This document shows, piece by piece, positions 23,279 to 34,799 of a stretch of DNA of 64,000 bases. The translations under genes and the position numbers were made by a program. Each line of letters opens with the position of its first letter. The first letter of the stretch is position 1. This stretch comes from Hyparrhenia diplandra (Eukaryota; Streptophyta; Magnoliopsida; Poales; Poaceae): positions 1 to 64,000 of the forward strand of contig JADLZK010013214.1 in the NCBI GenBank assembly GCA_015847255.1. Direction: 5' to 3'. A model generated the notes under the pieces. It saw nothing but the letters and a program-made list of their open reading frames with translations, did not search any database and was not told the origin of the DNA.

Positions 23279-24399
23279 CAACATATAAAAAGAATAAAAG
23301 AATTGGTGCGACACTGGTTTGTCCGTCCGCCTCCTTCCATGCGATCACCACGTCGTCCAAAAAAAAAAAAAGGAAACAAAAAATCCTCTCCAATATCCAC
23401 GCACTAAAGAAAAGGAAAGAATTTAAAGAAACAAAAATATCTCCTCCATGCGATCCGCAACTACCAAAAAAGAAACTGCTATAATTAACACAATCAATCC
23501 CACCATCAGTGGCTATCATGCGCGCGCCCCTCGCTCCACTGAAACATGCATGCAGTCAATAAGGAAATTGCTCCCCCTTTCACTCTCACGGGCAACAACC
23601 ATGCATGCTATAAAAAAGAGAACCCCTTTAACGGAGAGCTCGTCCATGCCGCTCACTTGGGTGCCCTGCGACGTTGTCGCTGACTCTGCCTGGTTGGTGA
23701 GGAGCAGCAAGAACTCGGCAAGGTCAGTCAAACGACTCAACTCGCCTTCTGTCACCTCATCGATCCCTGCCCTCGCCACTTGCCCTCGCACGCTGCCCTC
23801 TCCTGCTCACCGCGTGTCCTCGGCGTCGCCGTCGTACAGTCCATCGCTCTCTCCTTGTCCGCACTGACCCGCTTCCTCGACATCAACGTCATCGAGTTTG
23901 ACTTCCTGTTCAATGACACCATAGTTGAAAGGCAGCATCAACGGATCGTGCACCGTCTATATTTCAGTACAGGTGTTTCCTGCATTCCTATGGCAAAACC
24001 ATACTGTTCATCTTCCTGGTCTTGTTCAAGGCACACGGGTGGTTCAGGGATCTAGTTAGTTCAAGGCACACGGGTGGTGATTAGTTTGACAAATATATGG
24101 TTCAGGATCTTCTGGACATAACACGCGCCAAGCACTGTATAGGCAAGCAAGTTCTTTTCCAGAGTCATTTTCCTTAATTCCATAACGTTCCGTTGTTTTC
24201 TCATGTGACGACATAGGGGACGACTTGATGATGATGTTGGTTCGTTTTTTCTATGGTCTCTTATTTTAGCATTGATTTTTCTTGATACTTTTAATTTCTG
24301 TAATAGGCTAGGTGGACATTCAAACATGAGGAGATTTTCTTTCAATGTGAATAACAAGGATCATTGTGAAGTGGTTACACATTAAATTAAATTTAGTAT
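23279..24399. other. Unassigned sequence
   Basis: A GC-rich part (23440-24050) has open frames on both strands but no recognisable domain. A 20-bp direct repeat (GTTCAAGGCACACGGGTGGT) occurs at about 24027 and 24059. This may be part of the gene-fragment block that ends in the Helitron-like terminus at 26564. Confidence 0.35.
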
Positions 24400-24876
24400 T
24401 GTTGGGATCTAACTTTGATTTCTATTTTAACTTTCATCCCGGACTTTGAAGATTTCAGGGTGCTCGGGATAATTGCAAAAACAAAAAAGATGAATAATGT
24501 GACGAAGGTGGCTTCAGCGAGACATTGGCTTCGCGGAAGGGCAACAAAAATGAAATAGGAAAAATGAAGACAGGAATCCATGCGAAGATGGCCACAACAG
24601 CTTCTGCGAAGATAGAAATATTTTCTTGAGAGAGAGCGAAAAGCATCGCGAAGACAGAAGACCAACTTAGAAGAAGTGCGCAGATGGAAAATACGTCTTC
24701 GCTGGAGAAAATGAACTGTAGAGAAGCATTTTAGGATTCTTAATATTTTTGTATTAACTACGAAGCCAGGGGGACTATAAATACCCCCTGACATCTCTTA
24801 TAAACGCCATGTTGAATGGCCACTTTGTAAACCATATCATCATCAATAACATGTTGTGTTAAGCATTCACCCAACA
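24400..24876 (+). mobile_element. Solo LTR (477 bp) with perfect target duplication
   Basis: The element starts TGTTGGGATC and ends CACCCAACA, so its ends are short perfect inverted repeats. Five-base duplications agtat flank it (24395-24399 and 24877-24881). A CTATAAATACCCCC promoter-like motif lies at about 24774-24787. No internal domain or second LTR is present. Confidence 0.93.
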
Positions 24877-25076
24877 AGTATACTGTATGCTCATATGTTG
24901 CTATGTTTTTGCAATATAAGTGTTATATGCCTGTCCACATTAGACTAAATTCAGTATACAATTATATATTGTATGCTTATATGCTGCTGTGTGTGTTTTT
25001 AAATATAAGTGTTATATTCCTGTCACCACACTAACATTGGCATGCTTGGATCCCCATCCCTGCCATTATTATTCAG

Positions 25077-25280
25077 TTGGTTTTTGCAGCCATGCTTAGT
25101 TTGCAACTGAAGTGCTGGACTGATTCACACATCCTGAAAGGTCCGCCCTCGCTTCATGGTCTCACTTTTTTAGTCTCTATTCTTGGATCCATGTTGTATT
25201 GGTTTTTTTATCACAAGGATTGCAAAATGTGGCATGCGCAGTACATGTTTGAAGAAATGCCACCGAAGCTTATGTACAAA
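25077..25280 (+). other. Exon-like open segment of unknown identity
   Basis: An open frame runs from after a tttttgcag acceptor-like site to a GTACGT donor-like site at about 25283. It contains a hydrophobic stretch (LVSILGSMLYWFFY) followed by HAQYMFEEMPPKLMYKQ. I do not recognise the family. It lies upstream of a heat-shock-factor exon fragment and may be another captured exon. Confidence 0.3.
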
Positions 25281-25433
25281 CAGGTACGTGTGCTTGTCAT
25301 TCAGTCTCAATGTGTTGTATTTTCCTATTCTGTTTTATCTCGTCGATCACAATCGATGGATATGATGCAATATATTTTCTTGCCTTTTTGGGTACATAGC
25401 ATTTTTATATGCACAAATAATGCTAAAATAGCA

Positions 25434-25491
25434 GTCAATGCTATTATGTTAGGCCTGTCAGAGTCAATGCTATTATGTTAGGCCTGTCAGA
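25434..25491. repeat. Perfect 29-bp tandem duplication
   Basis: Units 25434-25462 and 25463-25491 are identical, so the duplication is recent or selectively neutral and young. Confidence 0.93.
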
Positions 25492-25697
25492 ATGAGTATA
25501 CCCAGGCAGTTCTCAGTGAGATCAATATACACAGACATGCGGTGTGTATTGGTGAAAGATAAATAGTTTATATTCTTCATAGGATTACTTTTTTGTTTTG
25601 GCATTTTGTCCGACCTGAAACAATTTCAGCGGTTAATTCTTCCTCAGTGAAAAATGGTGATTGATATATATTTCTGATGACTTGTTTGGTTTGGCAG

Positions 25698-25777
25698 GGC
25701 TTCAGAAAGTTGGATCCTAACAGATGGGAATTTGCTAATGAGGAGTTTCCTAGAGGACGGAGGCACCTTCACAAAAT
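25698..25777 (+). pseudogene. Heat stress transcription factor DNA-binding-domain exon fragment
   Basis: After a ttggcag acceptor the frame reads GFRKLDPNRWEFANEEFPRG and then RRHLHKM. This matches the start of the second exon of plant HSF genes (GFRKVDPDRWEFANEGFLRG type), which encodes the third helix region and wing of the DNA-binding domain. The first DNA-binding exon (LPPFL..TY..V and so on) is not found upstream in the expected place and no oligomerisation domain follows, so this is an isolated exon copy. Confidence 0.8.
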
Positions 25778-26524
25778 GGGTTTTGCTTTTTTGTTGAGAC
25801 TAAGTTAATATTTGTGGGAGAAACATCTTATAATTGGGTTTTTCCTTTTTGTTGAGTTTACAGATATTTTCTTTTCAAGTGTGGTATATTAAGAGCTTTC
25901 AGATCGACCACAATGGGTATTAACAACGTGTATGATTTGGATATATGTACGAAAATATGTTGGCCATAGTATGGGAAATACAATACCTTTAAAAAGTTAG
26001 TATAGTGGAGAATTTGTTTATCATGCTCTTGTTTTAATATTGTTACCAAAGTTGAATGTGGCTTAGGATAATATGTTATTTAGTTCAGTTAAATTTATTT
26101 GACACTTGATTTTGATCCATCATTTTTCATACTTCTATTGCGTTAAAATTTTGAGGTTTTAGACCCATTATTAATTTTTCATACTCTTAATGTGTCAAAA
26201 GTTGTGAACACACGAGCATATGACTTATGGTATGAAGATGCGACAAAATTTATTCATGGAATTATTGATGAACGAAAGATCCTACCGGTATAAAATATCT
26301 TAGCAGCATCGGAAAGGTTTATACAATAGACTTTGTGAGTCTATGACGTCGCTCTATATGAATGTGTTATGTTTATAAGCCTTTTTTGACTAATTGTCAC
26401 TTTAGCGTGTGATTGTGTTAAGTTCATATGTTTTTTTGGTTTAAATGTCACTTTGATGTAGGTATTTAATTTTACAAGTATTAATATCTTCTTGTGCGAT
26501 CCTTATGTTTTTAGTACTAAAGTT

Positions 26525-26564
26525 TAGCTATCCCGTAAGAAAACGCACGGCCACTCTAACCTAG
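26525..26564 (+). mobile_element. Helitron-like 3' terminus
   Basis: A CCCGT...ACGG imperfect hairpin is followed by CCACTCTAAC, then CTAG and T. This agrees with the 3' end style of rice Helitrons. The plus-strand sequence upstream contains the HSF exon fragment and other exon-like pieces, as expected of a gene-capturing element. The 5' end was not found. Confidence 0.4.
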
Positions 26565-26565
26565 T

Positions 26566-27318
26566 TTAATACAATGAGACTGCTTTGTCTACTATTAATA
26601 CAATGATACACAGCTCTCCTGTGTATTCAAAAAAAAAATGATCCAGTGTATATTGCATTATTTGTAAAGAAGAGGGGGCAACATATGACATTGGTATGAT
26701 AGCAAAACAGCTAAATTGATACCTAACGCATGTCGTAATCAAGATGTTCATCAAACACAGTTTCCGTACAAAAATATGTGCTTCAAAAAAGAGAAGAGCG
26801 GGCAACAGTAATTGTAATGATGATGTGCCTTCTCAAATGGCAAAAAGGCCATCCCAAAACAATACTAACCATTTTACATCTTCCATAGCGACCCCATTGT
26901 TCCTGAACTAAACTAACTACTCAAGGACGTGTTGTGGCTATCCCCACATCTTGAGGCCAGGGCAACTACTCCTTGAAAAGAACCACCTTGAAGAGCAATT
27001 AAACAGTGTCTTCAAGTAACAGCTACCGACCCACAGGAATCATTTTTGCAATAACCAACACAGGTATTGGCAAAAATAGATGCGGGCTACCCTACAAAAG
27101 TAATCAACACAGACATGTTTGAGTGACACAAAATTTGAAGCTGTGTATTACCATTGATGCTCCACAGCCATCTTGCCACCTGTTTCTTGATATTCATAGT
27201 ACTAGTGACAAGTTTAACCTTCTCTCCTTTCAGAGGAAAACCACAAGTTTAACCTTCTCTTCTTTCAGGGGAAACCTCTTAAAGAACTCGATGCTTCCAC
27301 TCATTTCTTCTGAGAATC
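26566..27318 (-). other. 3' flank of the PAT1-like gene
   Basis: No coding sequence is seen. The part nearest 27319 should include the 3' untranslated region of the minus-strand PAT1-like gene. A 20-base imperfect repeat (AAACCACAAGTTTAACCTTC and a near copy) occurs around 27208-27258. Confidence 0.4.
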
Positions 27319-30300
27319 TTATGTCATGGATCCACTACCAGACCCATGAGAACTATGGGTGCCAACAGGCACAGTGCGTTGAGCAAAACTGAGCAATTGC
27401 TTGCGCTGATCCTCATTGGTATGGGGAGGCTGGCACGCAGAAGCTCTACTGGCATTTCCTGGTTACTGCTGCTGCAGCAGGTTGCAATTGGGCAGTATGA
27501 ACCACACTATCAAACTTACTCATGCAGTACTGTGTAAGCAGCCCAAAAAGGCGTCAAATGATGCCTGCCATAGAGCTCGATTCTGCATGCTGTAGTTAGA
27601 AGCCACGTGCTGATCAGTGAGTAGAACTGTTGCTCTGTCCAGTACAGACTTTATGATGACAGAAGCCCAATCACCTGCTGGGGATCCAAGGGGTCGAAGA
27701 GGTGGTTGCAATGATGAACAAACAATAGCAGCAAGGCAAGCACTGAGATCATTCAACTCCATCAGAACAATACGTGTGGATACAGCTCTTGCAAGTCTAG
27801 TCAATGTCTCCGCTGCACTGACATCAGAGGGCATATTTCCAAATATGGATCTTAGATGCCGGAAGACTGCCATGCAAGCTATCCTTGCAAGCTCACTGCC
27901 TGATGTCACAAGTTCAAGGTACCGGGAAAGTAGTTTCCGGCCCTTTGGCAGAGTGACTATGCGAAGAAACACCAAATCATCAAATGAAAGAGGTGAATTC
28001 TTATTTGGTGCAAAGGGGTCAACTAACTGCAGTGATTCTGCAAGCTGCTCGAGGAGTCCCTGTCTTCTCTTTCTCAGCTGCAAACCACCATCTTGCTGCT
28101 GACTAAATTGCAGCAGACGGTCAATATCATCAACATCAAGCAGTAGGCAAAGTCCATCTTCAATTGTGATCCTAGCAGCAAGCATGGGTTCTTGGTCAAG
28201 AGGCTTTGACACAGATTTTTCAGCATTATCACTTGGTGCAGAGGCTTGTTCAACATCAAGAAGCGGACGAGGCCTACGGATCGAAGAAAATGGAAGCCTC
28301 CCAAGAGCTTCAACCTGTAGATATGCATGTGGCTCATCCTTACTGCGTGCACGCGAAGATGGATCTCTAATCAAGGTTGGACAAAAAGTGGTGCTTTAGT
28401 TGAGCACCTGCTGATTTTTTTTGCTAAGCAAGCTTGATGGTAGTAATCATCAATATATGGGTCATTGATGTGTGTGGCAGCTTGCTGCATCCTTGCAATG
28501 TTCTCGATTTCTTCAGTAGACATGTACTTAGATCTGAACCGCGGGCCATCCATTATCCATTCTAATATTATTGAGCTCATAACCTTGGTGAGGATATCGC
28601 TGTCCCAGCCTTCCATGCTGCAACATTGATCTTGCTCTTTGATCACTCAAGTCAGGCATAGCAAAGTTTGCATCAAATCTACTCATAACTTGTGAAGGAT
28701 GCCGAGGACCAAACATCTGCATGCTTTGTGGTGGGGAATGATGGGGACCAATCATATGTGCATGTAGTTGTGAGAACTGTGGTGAGGACTGTTGTATTGG
28801 TAGCATTCCATGTTGACGAGGTGGCTGCATTTGAGGTGGCATCGGGTCCATTGGGACGTTGGAATTGATTAGGCATCAAACCTGGCATAAATCTGGGACC
28901 GTTACCATGCATTGATCCGCTATTTAAAACATGATTCTGTCTACCAAATGGAGGTCCTGGAGGCGTACTCACCATGATGGAACTGGGTAAGGGGTAGATC
29001 ATTTTGTGCAGAAGACATAGGCAACTGGAATGCAGTGGGAGGAGATGGCATGTTCACATAATGTGGCTGACTAGGTGAAGAATGAGATGATGTACCAGAT
29101 GGTGGGTACTAAAATGAATGATGACTTGGGCACAGGAATTGGTTCAGTATTACTGTACTGAGGATCTTGTTGTGGGGTACGATGATGTTCTATGTAAAGG
29201 AGATGGTTTTGCTCCAAGAATAGGTTCAACAGGATTGTACTGAGCATCTTGCTGTGGGGACGATGATGTTCTCTGCAGTCTAGAGTCAATGAAGTTGACT
29301 GAATGGGGTTGTTGGTACCACCAATTCTTCTTATCCAACCCGTGATCAGTGTCCAATACAGGCTGTGTAGGCCAATAACGAAGGTCCAGACTCTTGCTCC
29401 CACTCTGCATTAGAACCTACATATTGCAGAACAAGAACAAATAGTAATTAAAGAAAATGCCAAGCATCACCTGGTGCCAAAACAGAGAAGAGAACAAAGA
29501 TTATAATGAATCACTGGTTAACTGAATTGTCATTCTAGCAATAGAAGATTAGAATCATATAAGTACTCCATCCATTCCTTTTTATAACATATTCTGGTTC
29601 AGCAGGAGGATTAATGTATGATACCAAGAGAGTAGTCTTTTAATAACACATTCTGGTTCAGCAGGAGGATTAAATAACCATAGGATTCAGGGGTTTATTG
29701 TCTTAAGAACAAGAGAGGATATAGTTGTGTATGCGTTCATTATAAGTGGAGAGAAGATTAATGAGGAAAAGACACTGAAACTATAAGCATGCTTTATAAT
29801 TTGGGGAAAAAACAAGATGGCAGCTGTTGTAGAAGCTGCAAGAAATTCACAAAAATCTGCCAATCGTATTTGCTTATTTTTACCAAATTACCTACAAATT
29901 ATTTGTTGAAACACAAATTTACAATTTCATAATACATGGACCAAGCATATCCACAAATGATGAAATGGAAAGATGAAGCCTGAAGCATATGGACTGAGGA
30001 ACCATATCAGCAACAACTTAAGAATTTAAAGGAATCCAACTATACAGACAGCTACTTACTTTGTCTAGAAATAGATCCCCTATGACTAACTACTCCCCGT
30101 TGCTTTGGTTCATTGACTATTCTGGTCAGCTGAAAATGGAGAAGCATGAATGAAATAAGCAAATCATCTATATTAACAATAAAACGAGTAAATGCAACAA
30201 GGCAAAACATATAAATTTGGTAAACTCTGGACACTTGTTGAGGTACAAGTAAAAACAGATATTTTTTAGTTCATGTGATGGCTTATAAATATTTGATCCA

Positions 30301-33300
30301 CGTGCTATAACATTTTCAAAAGAACTCAGTTGCATCATATTATTCTAAGGCCAGTCTCAATGGGAGTTTCATGTCTCGTTTCCAATACACCCATATTTTG
30401 GAAAGAGTGCGAGAAGAGTATCACCCCCTCTCTACTCCCATGAAACTCTTATCATTTCTCTTCATTAATACATTGCCATGTCAGCATATTTAATGCCCAC
30501 AAAACTCCCGTGAAATCCCCATTGAGATTGGCCTAAGGAATAAATCTCAAGACCTACATATATTTAATTATGTGTGTACATATTTTTACAAATAAGGCAC
30601 ACCTTCGAGAAAGTTCCAGCAAGATCATCAATGTCAGTAAATGAACCTACACCCTCCTGCAAAAACGAATTTTCATCATGAGTAGGTGATACATTCCAGT
30701 GTTGACATAAAAAAAACTATAATGTTTTTAAAAAAAACAGTACCCCATGCCTAAAAAACATTACTGGATGCAACTGAGGTTCCATGAGTATAGTAAACAA
30801 AAGCAGATTCCCTTCGTGACATAATATACAGCTAAAAGTTGCTTAGTGTGCAAGTGGAACTAGCTCCAGTACAAGAAAAGCAACACCATCATTAGCTTTG
30901 TAATCATAGGTTATGTACAAAGGATTTAGCTGCCTGCATCATATAATGGTTGGTGACTGTATTATTGCAAAAGCAGCAATGCAATCTTCCTAAACTTCAA
31001 GGCGATATATTCTTGGTAATGTCATACCAACCCCAAAAATATGACTGTTGTTTCCCAAGCTGTCAGCTGTATACCCATTGAAATGTTTCAGAATCACAAA
31101 AAATGGCAATGCCAACATGTATGAACTTTAAGAACAAATAGTTTGTTGGTATCCTCTACCAGGCTCCAGATGAGACAAACTAAAATGATAATAGAGAACA
31201 AGAAAAGAATGGTCAAATTAACTCCTTAAAGTCTCATCCCTCAAGTTCTAAATTGAAAAGTGAGCATGCTACCTTTCATGTAAAACAAAGCTTCATAATA
31301 TCTAACATTTCTTTGGCTTATAGTCACAAATATAGAACTTATTCACTGTGTCATCTTTGTTTTCAACAAAGCACCCCAAAAAAACATTTATCACTTCAAA
31401 CATGTGATGTCTGTCAAGCACAGAAAATAAATCATCTCAACTACCTCCAACATATTGTCCCTCCCATAAAGAGAGTTTTCTTCATCTTCATGCTCAATAA
31501 ATGCAGCATCACCACCATCATCATCATCCAATCCACCTAGCTCAACCTCCTCCACGCCATTGTTGCCAAAGAAAGCATATTGTGATGCATCAAATTTGGT
31601 ATCGCCTGTAAAGTGATATCGACAATCTAGCAGTCAGTATCAGATGCCATATGGCAAATATAGCCAATAACAAGACTAGATATAGCAGAGTAAGAAAATT
31701 GTTGCAGAGTACAACAGCTTCAAATGAGTTCCCAACAGTAAGGCGGGTTAAAATGACCTCACAACAGAACACTACATCAGAACCATTTGAGATACACAAC
31801 CTTTACTGATTCCCTCACTAAGATGGTATCTTGTGCCTCTGTAGGAGGGCAAGAAACCAGGCCTGATAGCATACCCAGCATCCACTAAATAGAATTTTCC
31901 TAGAAAGAAGAAACAAGAATTGCATTACCATGGGTTCAAGAATCTTTGGAAATCATTGCCAAACATACAGTTGGTCTAATGTACCTTCTGGTACCCTTAG
32001 GCCATCTTCTCGCTGAAGAGCATCTGCTTAGTATTAAGGCGTCATGGCCAGACCCCTCCCACCCAGCAAGAACAGAGGTGAATCTGAGGTCAAAGTCTAC
32101 CACCGCCAAGACATTTTGGATTGTGCACTGCTTCCTACCCATGAAAGCCGGTCTCTGGTGGTTAGGCACCCTAGCTAAAAAATGAGTGCCATCAAATGCC
32201 CCTATGCAGTCCTACAATATACATAAAGGATGAGTGACATTTTTTATTACGAGTTAAATCAAGTGCACAAGGCTGTGTAGGGATGAGACATTGCACACCT
32301 TGAAGTATGGATTCCACTTGTGGCTGTGTAGGATTTCAGTTGGGGAGATTCCCCTTGTGGCTGTCTAGGCTTTCTGTTGGGGAGCAGTGGAAGGAGGAAG
32401 AATCATTTGAGCCCTTAATTCACCATCAGCATACAAAACCTCTTTGAAGTGCCTACTCATGGTCTCCACTGATCTAAGAAAGGACAGTTTGATCACCTAG
32501 AACCTTGTGTCGTGACCTACAACTAAAAGGAACATGGCAACCTGTTCCTCTACAGTGCGATGGTAGGTATCTTTGAGAAGTTGGCAGATCCGAAAAAGGT
32601 CACAAAACTTGGAGAATGGGGCTTTTTCATCCTTATGAGGTCAATACAATCAACACTGTGAACTGGTATATCCTACGAAGGTTTGTCATCCTTCCTCGTC
32701 CCTCGCTGCCATTGGAGCATAGTAATCCTAGGCCTCTCAAGCAAGGACTGCCTCTGATTAACGTAAGTCAATGCAGCAGCAGCAGAAACAAGGGAAGCAC
32801 CTCGAACAATCTTTGCATGGCGACACCTTTCATGTTCCAGGACTATTCATAACCAATGACACAAAAATAACACTTGTAGAATATAAACAGAAACAAGGTG
32901 CAGCTGCAAATCAAAAATTTGCCACCCAGAACCTTGTGGACAAGACCAAGAGTGGATCTAACAATAGTGCTCATATGCATTTGACTAATCTATGCAATCT
33001 CAGTTATAGACAAGCAATAATAATGTGTCCTTAATCAAAATGAACACATTAATCATTGGCCAACTGTGATTAAATAAATGCCACAATGCATCACATCTCA
33101 TCATCAATTAGTTGGCCTCAGAGATCAATTTCATCGACTCAGTGCCCAGAAAAACACAAACAGTTTAAGTGCTTCAGCACTGCCAGTGTCACCCGGATAA
33201 CTAATCTGAACAAATCGAGACATAAACCTGAGCAACCACAACAGGGCAAAGCATGGGGTGGGATGCAGGGGAGTGAGCGGATCCGTGGCTAGGGTTCGAA

Positions 33301-33446
33301 ACTTGTGTGCAAATCAAATTCACAGTTCATACATGCATCACATGGGATTCACAAACCATACAAGCAAACCGAACCCAGCACTACAAAACGTAATCGTAAC
33401 CAAGCGAGGAGGGGTTGAGGTCCTGCGCTGGGTTATTACCATCCAT
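27319..33446 (-). CDS. PAT1: PAT1-like mRNA decapping/decay factor (five exons)
   Basis: Exons read on the minus strand are 33446-33401, 31605-31445, 30656-30603, 30129-30060 and 29416-27319, all with GT-AG borders and consistent phases. Exon 2 encodes DTKFDASQYAFFGNNGVEE and a very acidic tail; exon 3 is GSFTDIDDLAGTFSK. The large last exon has a Pro/Gln/Met-rich middle and then the conserved STEEIENIARMQ, DPYIDDYYHQACLAKK and SSIRRPRPLL blocks, followed by the helical PAT1 C-terminal domain. The length would be about 807 residues, close to the plant PAT1 family. PAT1 proteins bridge the LSM1-7 ring and the decapping machinery in P-bodies. Eleven frameshifts occur in the last exon, each in a homopolymer and each explained by one base. 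No substitution stop was seen, so the gene is probably intact. The start ATG has a good CGCCATGG context. Confidence 0.88.
29584..29672. repeat. 30-bp direct repeat in intron 4 of the PAT1-like gene
   Basis: Units 29584-29613 and 29643-29672 differ at one base and are separated by 29 bp. The first follows a CTCCATCCATTCC-like sequence that could be a decayed Stowaway end. Confidence 0.85.
30349..30533. mobile_element. Tourist-like MITE in intron 3 of the PAT1-like gene (185 bp)
   Basis: The inverted ends are GGCCAGTCTCAATGG and CCATTGAGATTGGCC, and TAA triplets flank both sides, the target duplication of PIF/Harbinger-related Tourist elements. It sits between exon 3 and exon 4 and does not touch the splice sites. 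Confidence 0.88.
31790..32720 (-). pseudogene. PIF/Harbinger transposase relic in intron 1 of the PAT1-like gene
   Basis: Minus-strand pieces follow the Harbinger DDE transposase in order. VEEQVAMFLLVVGH and SVETMSRHFKEVLYA (about 32400-32560) come first, then WNPYFK, and then DCIGAFDGTHFLA with the first catalytic Asp. NVLAVVDFDLRFTSVLAGWE with GSGHDALIL follows (about 32020-32210), then GKFYLVDAGYAIRPGFLPSYRG (about 31820-31900). Frameshifts and at least one in-frame stop break it. It lies on the same strand as the host gene, inside the 1.8-kb first intron. The terminal repeats of the element were not located. Confidence 0.85.
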
Positions 33447-33790
33447 GGCGAAGTCGCAAGGGGGCGGGGGCTCAGTAGGGAGAAGAGCAGAGGGGCGCTG
33501 CAGATCCACCGCCGCCGCCGGCACAGCGAGCGAGCGAGCGTGCTCGCGGCAGATGTTGAAACCCCTAGCCGCCACCGACTTTGGGAAGAAGAGGTGGGGT
33601 GAGCGCGCCACGGGCAGGGGAGGGGACGAGGCGCACGCGCACGCACGGGGGGTTATCCCGGGAGCCGTACGCTACAGCCTGCAGAGCGGGTGCCGCCGTC
33701 ATGTTTGCAGAAGTGGGTACGCCCGATTTCGGGTGAAACAGTTTTTTTTACTATTTTGGGTGAAACAGTGGGATGAAGTCCACTGCTTTT
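33447..33790 (-). promoter_or_regulatory. 5' leader and promoter region of the PAT1-like gene
   Basis: The first 200 bases upstream of the ATG are GC-rich with CCGCCGCCG repeats, typical of grass 5' leaders. An open frame continues upstream in frame, but the ATG in the CGCCATGG context was chosen because it matches the short PAT1 N-terminus. Confidence 0.4.
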
Positions 33791-34795
33791 TTTTTTTTGG
33801 CCAATTATTTTTATAGCCATCTGAAAATTCGGGTGTATTTTTATGGCCCCTTTTTTTTTAAAGTTAACTCTATGGCCATAAAAAAATCATATAAATGGCT
33901 ATGGCTCAGATTCCGTTTGACACTTAACTTTGGTGTTAAGTCTTGGAGGAAAAAGACCATTATACCCCCTGGACGAAAAAAAAAAACTGCAGGATTTTGT
34001 TTATTTCTTTTTAAATCTGGACAGTCCAAAGTGATTCTAGCAAATCTGAATCAAGCATGCACTTTGCTGTTTGACTTCTACGAAGAACATTTTGGATCAA
34101 AATAAATCAAACACACACCAACCGAGGTGCTGCATTCGGACTGTTGTGTAAAGTGCATGGTAACTGAGCACCTGCGTTGGTGAAGCTGTCCCTAGAGATG
34201 ATCCGACCTGAAGCTCACGAGCAGGGGCTGCACTGCTTGTCTTCGATAATCTAGGACGCACGGCATCAGCAGAAAAGAAGAGCCAACATCTGCACCTTGT
34301 CCAACTACACACGAAAGCACACAACAGATAAACTCCGCTGTCAATCGAGGACACACAGCACCAAGGTGCTCTGCGCTTGTGGCGTTGATGCTGCCTGATG
34401 AATCTAAATCGACGGACAGCACACGAACAGGCCAGAGCTACGAACAGAGAAACGAGCGGTCAATAAATCGAGAAAAACTGATTCAAAACAGCACGGCTTG
34501 CTCCCAAATTTTAACCAGATGAAATTGACCACAGCACGTATCTATTGCCCAAAAATCATAGCCTGGAAACAAACAAGAGAGCGAGCCTGGGGCGCTTCGG
34601 TCCAAGGGAAAGGCGGGGTATTTTGGTCATTCTTCCTCTTCAACAGTGGTAACCCTAACGACTCGTCACCAAAATCTAACGGAAGGCCATGTAGAGATAA
34701 CCAAAATATTTCTCAGGGCCATATAGCTAACTTTAAAAAAAAAGGACCATAGAAATCAATACTAACTTTGAGAGGGCCATATAGATAATTCTCTC
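33790..34795. mobile_element. Non-autonomous MULE-like element with long inverted ends
   Basis: About 170-190 bp at the left (starting near 33795 with poly-T, then GGCCAATTATTTTTATAG) match the complement of the right end (to about 34795). Shared parts include TTTAAAGTTA(A/G)CT(C/A)TATGGCC and a tract ending in ATACCCC. The flanks are both T-rich, so a 9-bp duplication cannot be read with certainty. The interior (about 33990-34600) has no recognisable transposase and may be captured host sequence. Confidence 0.6.
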
Positions 34796-34799
34796 TTTT

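Noticed and set aside
27617..28102. Plus-strand open frame of 161 codons
   Set aside because: It is a shadow of the PAT1-like last exon on the other strand.
33415..33816. Plus-strand open frame of 133 codons across the PAT1-like 5' leader
   Set aside because: It follows the GC-rich CCG repeats of the leader and has no domain. The minus-strand start fits PAT1.
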